Source: an uncultured Selenomonadales bacterium | GTDB lineage: Bacteria > Bacillota > Negativicutes > Selenomonadales > Selenomonadaceae | NCBI GenBank assembly: GCA_937877565.1 | Contig: CALFJB010000108.1 | Coordinates: 1 to 64,000 of the forward strand | Direction of reading: 5' to 3' | Length of the DNA: 64,000 bases | In this document: in pieces, positions 17,819-26,653 of the stretch | Layout of the letters: each line of letters begins with the position of its first letter | Position numbering within the stretch: position 1 is the stretch's first letter | Program-made: the position numbers and the translations under genes | Notes under the pieces: model-generated | The model's input: the letters and a program-made list of their open reading frames with translations, nothing else | Databases searched by the model: none | What the model was told of the DNA's origin: nothing

Positions 17819-20800
17819 ATGCTTGAAATAATAATTGGTCGCGCAGGTACGGGCAAAACTTTTTACTGCCTTGACAAGATGAAAAAAATTTTAGCAACTT
17901 CGCCGCTTGCTACTCAAATTTTTTATCTGTTGCCGGCTTATCAAACGTACCGCGCAGAATTGGAGCTTGCCAACATTACCGGCGGCGCAGTCAATGCCAG
18001 AATGTGCAGTTTTCAACGTTTCGCCAATCAAATTTTAGATGAGGCGGGCGGCTCAATCGTTCCGCGTATTTCTGAAATTGGCGGACGTCTTTTACTGCGA
18101 AAAATTTTACTCAATCGTGCCAAAGATTTACTTTACTACGAACGCGCCGCCAAACAACGCGGATTTGTAGAAATTTTGGCGAAAGAAATTCAAGACCTGC
18201 GGACTTATTCGGTTGATGCTGAAAAACTTTTTGAAACGGCTGAAACTATCGACGACGACGAACTTAAAAATAAAATTCACGACTTGGCAATTTTGTACGA
18301 AGACTTCAGAAATTCTTTGGCTGATCAACAGAATGACGACAGCGATTTAATTGAACACGCCGCCGAACTGATAAAAAATTCTACCGCAATTCGACGAGCC
18401 GAAATTTTTATTGACGGCTTTATATTTTTCGATCCTCAACAAAGAAAAATTCTGCGCGAAATTTTCAAGTACGCCAAAAATGTTTATATCGTTTTGCCGA
18501 TGGATACGAAAATTGACAGCCGCGAAAATGTTAAGGACGTGGGAATTTTTAACCGCGCCTTTCGCACTTTCCAAATTATTAACCAAATTGCTGAAGAAGT
18601 CGAAGTTGAAATTAAAATTATTCGTTGCAACGCGCCAAAACGTTTTGAAGTTCCCGCGCTGAATTTTCTGGAGCAAAATTTTTTCAGCCGCGTACAGAAA
18701 ACTTTTAACGCCAATACAGACGATTTAAAATTTGTCGAGGCAGTCAACAAACGCGCCGAAGTTGAAGCCGTCGCGCAGGATATTTTGGCACTTCACAAAA
18801 AAAATTATCGTTTCAGCGAAATTGGAATTATCGCCCGTGACGAAACTTACAGCGATTTAATCAAGCCGATTTTTGAAATTCACAATATCCCGTTTTTCAT
18901 TGACAGGAAACGCGCCGCCGCTCATCATCCCCTTGCTGAAATGATTCGTTCGGCGTTGGAAATTTTGCGCGGTTGGCGGGCTGAATCAATTTTCCGTTGC
19001 CTTCGTACAGGATTTTTTAACATTTTGCAGGAAGATATTGACTTGCTGGAAAATTACGTTTTAGAGTTTGGACTGCGCGGCGAAAAAGTTTGGACGGCTG
19101 AAACTAACTGGAATTGGTATCGCCACAGTTTGGACAGCGATAAAATTTCTGAAAGTGAAACTGCTCGCCTTGAAAAAGTTGATACAATTCGCCGCGCCGC
19201 AGTTGAGCCGCTGATAAAATTTTCTGCTGCCGTCAAGAAAAAAAATTCTGCGAAAAATTTAACCGCCGCACTTTATGAGTTAATCGAAGACTTGAAAACC
19301 TACGAAAAATTAACCGAATGGGCAACACTTGAAGAATCGCGCGGCAATTTGGCAATGGCGCGGGAACATTTGAAAATTTGGGACGATATAATTTCACTGT
19401 TCGACCAAGTTGCAGAATCGCTTGACGAAAATAAAATTACAGCTAAAGAATTTGAATCAATCATAAATGAAGGGCTTGACGCCCTGCAAATGTCGTTAAT
19501 TCCGCCCGGCGTCGATGAAGTTACAATTTCTGACTTCGACCAAAATTCTTTGCAAAATTCACGGGCGATTTATATTTTGGGATTCAGCTCAAGCAATTTT
19601 CCAAAAAAGGCGGCTGAAAAAAATTTGTTATCAGACGCGGACAGGTTACATTTGAATGATATTGGCGTGGAAATTCCAAAAGGCGGCAGCGATGCAATGT
19701 TAGCCGAAAAATTTTTGATTTATCGCGGCTTGACAGAGGCGAAAAATTATCTGTACATTTCGTACCCTTTGGCAGATTCTGAAGGCAATGCAATGAACGC
19801 CGCGCCGCTTTTCGACAGGTTCAAAAAAATTTTCCCGCAAATTAAAATTAACTTCATTCAGCTTGACATTTTGCAAAGTCTCGGCAGTGAAATTGATTTT
19901 GTTGCAAGCGAAAAAACTTTATCGCCCCAATCAGCCGAAAAACTTTACGCGCCTAATAAAAAATTGCGCGGCTCTGTCACAAATGTTGAAAGTTTTAACA
20001 GTTGCCCGTTTCAATATTTTGCAAAATACGGCTTGAAACTTAACGAACGCCGCGAATACAAAGTTAAGCCGCCTGACATTGGAACAATTTTGCACAGCGT
20101 TATGAGTCAATTCGGCGAACGTTTGAAAAAGGAAAATCGCCGCTGGTCTTCAGTTGACGATACCGAACTTGAAAAAATTGTTACTGAAATTATCGACAAC
20201 ACCACGCCGAATTTGAACAATAAAATTTTGCTAAGTACAAACGCGCTAAAACATCAACGCGACAGAATTAAAAAAGTTGCAATTTTTTCACTGCAACGGT
20301 TGATAAAATTTGACGCAGTAAGTAAATTTCATCCCAATTTTTTTGAAGAAACTTTTGACTCCAAAAATCAGGCGTTGATTTATGACATTCAAGGCGTTAA
20401 AATGGAGTTGACGGGAACGATTGACCGCGTGGACTTCAACGAAGACGGCAAATATTTTCTGATAATCGACTACAAGACCGGCGCGGCGTACCTCAACTTG
20501 AATGAAATTCACGCGGGAATAAACATTCAGCTTTTAACTTATCTGATGGTTGCAAAAAATTTGGAAATTGTCGGCGGACGCGCCCCCGCAGGTATGATGT
20601 ATTATTTTTTGAAATATCCCGTTAAAACCGTTGAAAGTGCAAATTTGGCGGCGGGCGAAGTCGATAAGGCATTAAAATTTTCCGGCTGGACGCTTGACGA
20701 TACAGAAATTATCAAAGAAATTGACGGCTCTGATAATTTAGATTTTTTAAATGTGCGCTTGAAAAGTAACGGCGAACTTTACAGCACTTCCAAGCAAAAT

Positions 20801-21040
20801 GTAAAATCTGCTGAAATTTTTGAACTGCTAACAAAATTTGCTGAAGTGAAAATTCAAGAAACCGGCGAAAAAATTTTAACCGGCGATATTGAAGTTAAGC
20901 CCGTCAAAACTCAAACCGGCGACGCTTGCAAATATTGCGTTTACGGCGAACTTTGCGGCTTTAAATCTGACAAATTTTTTAACGTCGAAAATCTTGACGA
21001 TAATAAAATTTTGGAACAAATTAAGGAGGAACTCAAATGA
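17819..21040 (+). CDS. addB: Helicase-nuclease AddB subunit (PD-(D/E)XK family)
   Basis: AddAB processes DNA double-strand ends for recombination. Walker A GRAGTGKT lies at residues 7-14. The C-terminal nuclease domain shows FLIIDYKTGAAY and the Fe-S cluster cysteines: one in SCPFQYFAKYG and three in CKYCVYGELC near the end. 1073 residues. ATG behind GAGGAG. An addA gene does not follow, which is unusual because addB and addA are normally adjacent; addA may lie elsewhere. The stop overlaps the next start (ATGA). Confidence 0.85.
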   Translation: MLEIIIGRAGTGKTFYCLDKMKKILATSPLATQIFYLLPAYQTYRAELELANITGGAVNARMCSFQRFANQILDEAGGSIVPRISEIGGRLLLRKILLNRAKDLLYYERAAKQRGFVEILAKEIQDLRTYSVDAEKLFETAETIDDDELKNKIHDLAILYEDFRNSLADQQNDDSDLIEHAAELIKNSTAIRRAEIFIDGFIFFDPQQRKILREIFKYAKNVYIVLPMDTKIDSRENVKDVGIFNRAFRTFQIINQIAEEVEVEIKIIRCNAPKRFEVPALNFLEQNFFSRVQKTFNANTDDLKFVEAVNKRAEVEAVAQDILALHKKNYRFSEIGIIARDETYSDLIKPIFEIHNIPFFIDRKRAAAHHPLAEMIRSALEILRGWRAESIFRCLRTGFFNILQEDIDLLENYVLEFGLRGEKVWTAETNWNWYRHSLDSDKISESETARLEKVDTIRRAAVEPLIKFSAAVKKKNSAKNLTAALYELIEDLKTYEKLTEWATLEESRGNLAMAREHLKIWDDIISLFDQVAESLDENKITAKEFESIINEGLDALQMSLIPPGVDEVTISDFDQNSLQNSRAIYILGFSSSNFPKKAAEKNLLSDADRLHLNDIGVEIPKGGSDAMLAEKFLIYRGLTEAKNYLYISYPLADSEGNAMNAAPLFDRFKKIFPQIKINFIQLDILQSLGSEIDFVASEKTLSPQSAEKLYAPNKKLRGSVTNVESFNSCPFQYFAKYGLKLNERREYKVKPPDIGTILHSVMSQFGERLKKENRRWSSVDDTELEKIVTEIIDNTTPNLNNKILLSTNALKHQRDRIKKVAIFSLQRLIKFDAVSKFHPNFFEETFDSKNQALIYDIQGVKMELTGTIDRVDFNEDGKYFLIIDYKTGAAYLNLNEIHAGINIQLLTYLMVAKNLEIVGGRAPAGMMYYFLKYPVKTVESANLAAGEVDKALKFSGWTLDDTEIIKEIDGSDNLDFLNVRLKSNGELYSTSKQNVKSAEIFELLTKFAEVKIQETGEKILTGDIEVKPVKTQTGDACKYCVYGELCGFKSDKFFNVENLDDNKILEQIKEELK

Positions 21041-21669
21041 ATCAACTTGGAGACCTTGAGAAAATTTTATCTGCGGCAAAGGAGATTGGCGAAAATTTAC
21101 AAAGTGAACTTTCAAATTTGCGGGAAGAAAATGAATTGCTGAAAATTGAGGTAAATGATCTGCGCGATGAAAATAAAATTCTGCGCGAAGAAAATGAAAA
21201 AATTTATCTTGAAATGAACAATCTGCGCACGTCGAAGGAAGATATAAAAGCGGCGAACGATGCTTTTTCAAACAACGTGAATCAGCTTGTAACGCACCTT
21301 GAAAACAATCATCAAAAAACTATGGAGCAAATTGTTCAAGTGCTGAATGGCGGACTTCAAAAATTTGTGGCAGATTATATGAAAAATTTTGCGCCCGCCA
21401 AAATTGTACAAACTGAAACTAAAACCGCTGAAAATTTGGGCGAAGAAAAAATTTCCGACGAAATTACCGAAGTTGCGGCAGTTGATAAATATTCAGCACC
21501 AAACAACGAAGTTATAGTTGAAGACGTGGAAACTGCGCTTGCTACAAATGACGGCTCAAAAAAAAACAAAATGCAGTACGCAGCATTTTACGCGGAAGAA
21601 GCAGATCCGGAAAAGGAAGACGTAGATAATCCAATAAAATTTAAAAACCCCAATAACCCGCACAGATAA
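21037..21669 (+). CDS. Coiled-coil protein of unknown function
   Basis: 210 residues. Residues ~10-110 show long heptad-like stretches (NLREENELLKIEVNDLRDEN), with a variable acidic C-terminus. It overlaps the addB stop by 4 bp and is preceded by AAGGAGG, so it is translated with addB. No enzymatic motif is seen. A scaffolding or DNA-metabolism accessory role is possible only by association. Confidence 0.7.
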   Translation: MNQLGDLEKILSAAKEIGENLQSELSNLREENELLKIEVNDLRDENKILREENEKIYLEMNNLRTSKEDIKAANDAFSNNVNQLVTHLENNHQKTMEQIVQVLNGGLQKFVADYMKNFAPAKIVQTETKTAENLGEEKISDEITEVAAVDKYSAPNNEVIVEDVETALATNDGSKKNKMQYAAFYAEEADPEKEDVDNPIKFKNPNNPHR

Positions 21670-21686
21670 TAAAGGAGCGAATTTTT

Positions 21687-22898
21687 TTGAATCTCGGAAA
21701 AATTTTAGCCGGAATATCAGTATTACTATTTATGTTTGGAGCAGAAGCCGCGCCAACTGAAATGGTAACATGGACAAGCGAAAATTCCGGCTTAAATCCA
21801 GGTTACACAGTTGAACCGCAACCGAACACGCGCCCCGTACCTGAAGGCGACGTTTTGCCGAATGTAACAGCCACTTCAGCCATTGTAATTGAGGCGTCAA
21901 CCGGACACGTAATTTACTCACGCAATGCAGATGCCCCAATGTTTCCTGCAAGTACAACAAAGGCAATGACTTTATTAATGGCGTTGGAAAGTGGCAAACT
22001 TGAAGAAATTGTTACCGTTAGTGAAAATGCTTGGGGAACTGAAGGCTCAACACTTTGGCTTGAGGAAAATGAAAAAATCCCGCTCAATGATCTGCTTTAC
22101 GGTATGATGATGGTTTCAGCAAATGATGCCTCCGTTGCCATTGCTGAACACATTGACGGCAGCGTAGAAAATTTCGCCGCACATATGACGCAACGTGCAA
22201 AGGAGCTCGGCGCAACTCACACCAATTTTACAAATCCTCACGGCTTGCCGGACGATAACCACTATACAACCGCCCGCGACCTTTCACTTATTACCGCGCA
22301 GGGATTTAAAACGCCGGGATTTGAACAAGTTGTTACTACCACTGAAGCGGCGTTTAATTGGATTCACGACAAAAATAATAAAACCATTCGCACGGAAAAT
22401 AAATTTTTGTGGATGTACAACGGCTGTAACGGCGTTAAAACCGGCTACACGCAACGCGCCGGACGTTGTGTTATTTGCGCGGCTAAACGCAACGGTATTC
22501 AGCTTATTTCAGTTGTGCTGGACGGGCTTTATATGTGGAACGATTCAATTATTTTGCTCGATTACGGCTTTGACAATATCGAAACAGGTACTTTGGTAAA
22601 ATCTGACGAAGTTATTAAAACTCTTCCAATTTTATCCGGGCGTAGAAAATCTATGCCGGTTAAAACCGCCGGTGAAATTATTGTACCGCTTTTCAAAAAT
22701 CATGAGGCTTACAAAATTGAATATGATATTCCCGAAGTTTTGAACGCGCCAATTACAAGCGGCGAATCAATCGGAAAAGTTCACGTTTCTATAGACGGCA
22801 GAGAAATTGCCTCAACTGATATTGTTACAACTGCTGACGTGGAGCAAAAATCTTTCTTCAGGTTACTGCTAAAACAATTCAGAGAAATTTTTGCATAA
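21687..22898 (+). CDS. D-alanyl-D-alanine carboxypeptidase (peptidase S11, DacF/PBP5 type)
   Basis: Trims the terminal D-Ala from peptidoglycan stem peptides outside the membrane. TTG start behind AAAGGAG and a signal peptide ending near GAEAAP. The penicillin-binding motifs are all present: SxxK in PASTTKAMT (Ser ~89), SAN (~144), and KTGYT (~251). The C-terminal ~110 residues form the PBP5-type beta-rich domain, and the protein ends in an amphipathic stretch (FFRLLLKQFREIFA) like the membrane anchor of PBP5/6. A terminator follows. Confidence 0.92.
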   Translation: MNLGKILAGISVLLFMFGAEAAPTEMVTWTSENSGLNPGYTVEPQPNTRPVPEGDVLPNVTATSAIVIEASTGHVIYSRNADAPMFPASTTKAMTLLMALESGKLEEIVTVSENAWGTEGSTLWLEENEKIPLNDLLYGMMMVSANDASVAIAEHIDGSVENFAAHMTQRAKELGATHTNFTNPHGLPDDNHYTTARDLSLITAQGFKTPGFEQVVTTTEAAFNWIHDKNNKTIRTENKFLWMYNGCNGVKTGYTQRAGRCVICAAKRNGIQLISVVLDGLYMWNDSIILLDYGFDNIETGTLVKSDEVIKTLPILSGRRKSMPVKTAGEIIVPLFKNHEAYKIEYDIPEVLNAPITSGESIGKVHVSIDGREIASTDIVTTADVEQKSFFRLLLKQFREIFA

Positions 22899-22902
22899 AA
22901 AT

Positions 22903-22938
22903 AACGGGCTGTCGAATTTTACGGCAACCCGCTTTTTA
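22903..22938. terminator. Bidirectional terminator between dac and the DUF499 gene
   Basis: Imperfect hairpin with CGGG (22905) and CCCG (22931) at the base and TGTCG/CGGCA above, followed by T5 on plus and T-rich sequence on minus. Confidence 0.65.
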
Positions 22939-23013
22939 GTTTGCGGATTATAAATTTTTTTGCAATTTCGCGCAGGTTCAATTTTTTTCCGTTTGAATAT
23001 AGCATTGTCATCA

Positions 23014-25785
23014 TCAATTCTCAAAGTTAAAATGGTTTATTTTCAAGTCTCGGCAATTCGATTCAACAATTTCTTTCGTAGTTTTTGAAATACCTTCGGG
23101 AACGTAAACATTGACTGCAAGGCGGACTGAAATTTTAACGTCAGGTAAATTTATAAAATTGTCGATAATTTCTTTCTTGCAACTTGTAAAAATTTTGTCC
23201 ATTCTGCCCGCGTCCAATTCCGTATTCATAATAAATCTTGTCGGCAAAATTTCAACTTCCGGCGGCGGCAAAGTTTCAGTTACAGGTTGCGTTTCAGTTT
23301 CAGGTTGTACCGGCGGCGCACTTTCAACAGTTGCAGGAGTTTCTTTTACAAAAAATTTTTCTGCAACTTCCGCCTTTACCAAAAATTTTCCAACAGAATT
23401 ATTTAAAGAAATTCTTTCGCCAAATTGTAAGTTATTAAAATTTTCGTCGTCAGCTGTTGCAAAAGTTTTCGCCTCAACGCCTTTCATTACCGCCTCAAGC
23501 AAAACTTTTTCATTGTTCAAACGCGGCAAATAATAAAACGTCGTGAAATATCCCCAAAGTTTATTCAATTCCACCGATTCACTTTCACGCCAAATATAAT
23601 TCTCCAACAAATTTTTCAAATGAATGTTGCCAAGTGTGCTTATAATCATTTCGCACTGGGAAAACTTTTGCGCGGCAACTGAAATATTTTCGCCTTTCGT
23701 GCAGTTAATTTCTTCAACTTGCCAATCTAAATTTTGTAAGTTTGTATCGCTTTTCGGCGCAAAAATTTGGCTGTACGCTTGCGAAAGTTTCATTACAAAA
23801 TTTTCTTCAGCCAATTTCAAATTGCCGGTGGCGTCCTTTATCTGCAAAGTGTCAAGATTTTTTTCTTCAGTCTCGTTTAAAACTTCCCGCCACGCCATAT
23901 ATTCACGCACAATATTTTTGAGAATCGCCAATTTTTTACTTTCCGCCGCCATAAAAAGTAAAGTATTTTTGTGGTTGCGTGGAACATTGCCGCGCTTGTC
24001 TAAAATTTCTGCCGCAAATTTCAACGCAGGATTTTCTTCTTTTTTGGCGTCGTATGGATAATTCGGCAGTAAAATTACAAGCCGCGCCTTTTGTTCGTCG
24101 ATAACGTCGCCGGAATTTTTTGGGCAAATGTGTACCGCGTTAAAATTTTTCGTACCGCTCCATTTTTCAAGCCGCTTTTCAATTTCCGCGTTAATATCGT
24201 CATCAGAAAAAGTTTCGCGCTTATCGTCAACATATTTGCGAAGTGTCGGCGATGTTCCGAACCAATAGCGCGTATTCTGCGAATACAGATAATATAAATT
24301 TTCCTTCAACTTCGACAGCGCGTCATTGAAAATTGAAACGCTCCCAACGTCTGCAGGCTGAATCGTCCCAAGCCGTATTTCATTTTCTTCAATTCCACGA
24401 ACGCCGCTAACCTTGCCTATTGGCGCAGTACCCATAAAAATTACACGCGCAATTTTCCGCGCCGCCAATAAATTTCCAAAACGCCCGTTATTTCTGTCAA
24501 GCTCCGCCGCCTTCGATTTATCGCCGTCAATTTCAGAATTTATTATCGAATCCCAGTTATCACGAAAATATTTTGTCAACTCGTCACGTACCGGCGAAAA
24601 GTCCAACGGCAGATCGCTCGGCATTATCAGCGCACTTTGTGAATTTTCCGCCCAAAGTCTGTGAATCACATTCGACATTAACCGCAATACTCCGCGTGTT
24701 TTCTGAAAACCTTCAATCGTTGACCATTTGTCATAAAGATAATCGAAAAGTTGCGGATGAATTGGATAACACGACAACAATTTTTCTCGGTAATTTGTTT
24801 GGCGGCTTTCATTCGGAAAGTCATTTGAATTGTTATTGTACATTTTGAAAAACGCCGCGCAGGTTTCTTGACGCGCCGTTTCGTCTTCACAATCTTTAAA
24901 AAGCCGCCGCCGCACAATTTCATAACCTTCAGCAACCGTAACAGGCGACCACACAAGCTCAATTCGCCCAAAATATTTTTCAACCTGCAGTAAAACTTGT
25001 TTGCCCAATTCGCCGCCAACTTCAATATCTGATTCTGGAATTGAAACTACAACCGCCGTATTTTGGCTAGCCTTCGCCGCCTCTGTCAATTCTTGAATGA
25101 AACTTATAAGGTTGTCGAATGTGCCGCCGTCAACTTCGTTTGTCTTGAGTTTGCGCCCGTACGCCACAATTTCATCAATCAGAATCAAACACGGTGCCGC
25201 CGCGTCAAAAATTTTTTTCAGCAAGTCCACGCCGGGCGATATTTTTTTCTCGTCATTTTCTCGAACAAGTTCATAAATTTCAGCGTTGCCGGTGGACTTC
25301 GCAAGCCGCGCCGCAATTTCGCCCCAAATTGTAGATTTTAAAGGATTCGTCCACGTTCCAACTACAACCGCCGTATTTACTTTTGGCAAAAATTCAACGC
25401 CCGCCGCCTGTAAAACTTCCCTTACTGCCGACGAATTTTCAGGGCGAATTTTCCCGCCGAAAAGATGATACAACGCCAAAAGACTATGAGTTTTGCCGCC
25501 GCCAAACGATGTTTTCAACTGAATTACCGGCTCGCCGTTGCCCGTCGTCAATCGCTTTAATGTTTCGCTCAAAAGTTTTTTCAAGCCGCCTGTTAAATAC
25601 GTCCGTGAAAAAAATTCAACCGCGTCTGTATATTCGGTACTTCCTGCGCCGCGTGCCACTTGTTCCAAATCTGCCGCAAATTCTGCCTGTCTGTAATTGC
25701 CGCTTGCAACTTCATCACGCGGTTTTATTACATTGCGCCACGCTTTTATATTGCCAAAATTTCTGTTGCGAATTTTTTTACCCAC
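23014..25785 (-). CDS. DUF499 (COG1483-type) ATPase of a defence-type island
   Basis: About 923 residues. Near the N-terminus is SFGGGKTHSLLALYHLFGG, the Walker A signature of the DUF499 AAA+ ATPases, then an ILIDEIVAYGRKL Walker B/DEI stretch. The C-terminus contains a Pro/Glu/Thr-rich linker (PPVQPETETQPVTETLPPP). The GTG at 25783-25785 is preferred because GGAGGT lies 7 nt upstream. DUF499 proteins recur next to DUF1156 methylases and SNF2-type helicases in archaeal and bacterial defence islands, and both are present here. Mechanism not established from sequence. Confidence 0.8.
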   Translation of the reverse strand: MGKKIRNRNFGNIKAWRNVIKPRDEVASGNYRQAEFAADLEQVARGAGSTEYTDAVEFFSRTYLTGGLKKLLSETLKRLTTGNGEPVIQLKTSFGGGKTHSLLALYHLFGGKIRPENSSAVREVLQAAGVEFLPKVNTAVVVGTWTNPLKSTIWGEIAARLAKSTGNAEIYELVRENDEKKISPGVDLLKKIFDAAAPCLILIDEIVAYGRKLKTNEVDGGTFDNLISFIQELTEAAKASQNTAVVVSIPESDIEVGGELGKQVLLQVEKYFGRIELVWSPVTVAEGYEIVRRRLFKDCEDETARQETCAAFFKMYNNNSNDFPNESRQTNYREKLLSCYPIHPQLFDYLYDKWSTIEGFQKTRGVLRLMSNVIHRLWAENSQSALIMPSDLPLDFSPVRDELTKYFRDNWDSIINSEIDGDKSKAAELDRNNGRFGNLLAARKIARVIFMGTAPIGKVSGVRGIEENEIRLGTIQPADVGSVSIFNDALSKLKENLYYLYSQNTRYWFGTSPTLRKYVDDKRETFSDDDINAEIEKRLEKWSGTKNFNAVHICPKNSGDVIDEQKARLVILLPNYPYDAKKEENPALKFAAEILDKRGNVPRNHKNTLLFMAAESKKLAILKNIVREYMAWREVLNETEEKNLDTLQIKDATGNLKLAEENFVMKLSQAYSQIFAPKSDTNLQNLDWQVEEINCTKGENISVAAQKFSQCEMIISTLGNIHLKNLLENYIWRESESVELNKLWGYFTTFYYLPRLNNEKVLLEAVMKGVEAKTFATADDENFNNLQFGERISLNNSVGKFLVKAEVAEKFFVKETPATVESAPPVQPETETQPVTETLPPPEVEILPTRFIMNTELDAGRMDKIFTSCKKEIIDNFINLPDVKISVRLAVNVYVPEGISKTTKEIVESNCRDLKINHFNFEN

Positions 25786-25831
25786 AAAGTACACCTCCAA
25801 TTAAATTTGTTAAAGAAAATTTTCTAGCGTC

Positions 25832-25868
25832 AAAAAAAAATCCCTGCCACTTCGACAGGAATTTATTT
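25832..25868 (-). terminator. Terminator after RepL-like gene 1
   Basis: CCTG/CAGG hairpin with an extended AT stem and T9 on the minus strand. It separates the regulator gene from the DUF499 gene, which therefore needs its own promoter or readthrough. Confidence 0.65.
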
Positions 25869-25882
25869 TTTGTAATTTAGAA

Positions 25883-26293
25883 TCATTCAATAGATTCCCA
25901 AAGTTTAATTTTGTCTTTGCGATTTTTGCCGCACGTTGTAACTTCAGGATTAAGTACAAATTCGGTAATGCCGTTTACTTTGTGTTCTTTAACATAGCCG
26001 TTTTCTTTAAGCCATTTAAAAGCGACCATTACGCTATCATAAGAAATTTTCAGCTCATCAGCGATGGCTTTTTTTGTAGTTTTTATTCCGTTTTCAAACT
26101 CTTGTTTTGTCATCAAAAGTCCAAACACTCTCAATATTGAAGGATTAGTAGTATCCATAATTAATTCTCGGTAAGTTTCTTTGTATACAATCACCCAACC
26201 ATCTCCATTCTGTGTATTGTAGCGTACAGAATCTCGAATAATTTCTCCGGTTTCAACATTAGTAACCGTTACACGCTTAGCAATTTTAGCCAT
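25883..26293 (-). CDS. RepL-like winged-helix protein 1
   Basis: 136 residues. The layout is that of the RepL family (plasmid replication-type winged helix): an N-terminal RVTVTNVETGEII, a tryptophan-rich start (DGWVIVYKETYRELI), then a helix-turn-helix (TKKAIADELKISYDSVMVAF) and a wing (NGYVKEHKVNGITEFVLNP). No plasmid replication context exists here. A second protein of the same kind lies on the other side of the methylase gene. I infer a transcription regulator of the island. A -10 TATAAA lies ~45 bp upstream. Confidence 0.65.
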   Translation of the reverse strand: MAKIAKRVTVTNVETGEIIRDSVRYNTQNGDGWVIVYKETYRELIMDTTNPSILRVFGLLMTKQEFENGIKTTKKAIADELKISYDSVMVAFKWLKENGYVKEHKVNGITEFVLNPEVTTCGKNRKDKIKLWESIE

Positions 26294-26516
26294 ATTTTAC
26301 ACCAAACTTTCAATATGTAGCAAACTTTTTTATACAATGAAAAAAATTTTTCGCAATTTATACGGTAAATTCTTATTTTAATATCGGAAATTTCCTATAA
26401 ATAATAATAGAATAACCGTGCTTTGTCAATTGCATTTTTAAAATTTTCCTCTGTATCTGTGTATGCTTCTGTGGGCGTAAAATTTTTTAGAAAAAAAATA
26501 ATGATTGTAACTAAAA

Positions 26517-26630
26517 AAATTGACTTTTGTCTTCGCATTGTAGCGCGTGTGTAAAGGGTAAATCGCCTTGCGGCGACGGCTAAAGCCGCCCTTGACACTA
26601 CGCGCATTTAAACTGCGAAAAAGTCAATTT
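26517..26630. repeat. Nested 114-bp palindrome downstream of the methylase gene
   Basis: Perfect 12-bp outer arms (AAATTGACTTTT at 26517-26528, AAAAGTCAATTT at 26619-26630). Inside are CGCA/TGCG, then an imperfect 16-18-bp pair (GCGCGTGTGTAAAGGG against CCCTTGACACTACGCGC), then GCGG/CCGC. The 360-bp gap 26294-26653 holds this element, the RepL-1 promoter and a GGAAATTTCC palindrome. A 70-codon minus-strand frame crossing it is probably not a gene. Looks like a MITE-like or structured-RNA element. Confidence 0.6.
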
Positions 26631-26653
26631 CCGCCGAAAAATTTTTTTTGAAA

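Noticed and set aside
26395..26607. 70-codon minus-strand frame with a hydrophobic stretch
   Set aside because: It overlaps the large nested palindrome and has no ribosome site at its first codon; an internal ATG with a signal-like segment remains a weak possibility.
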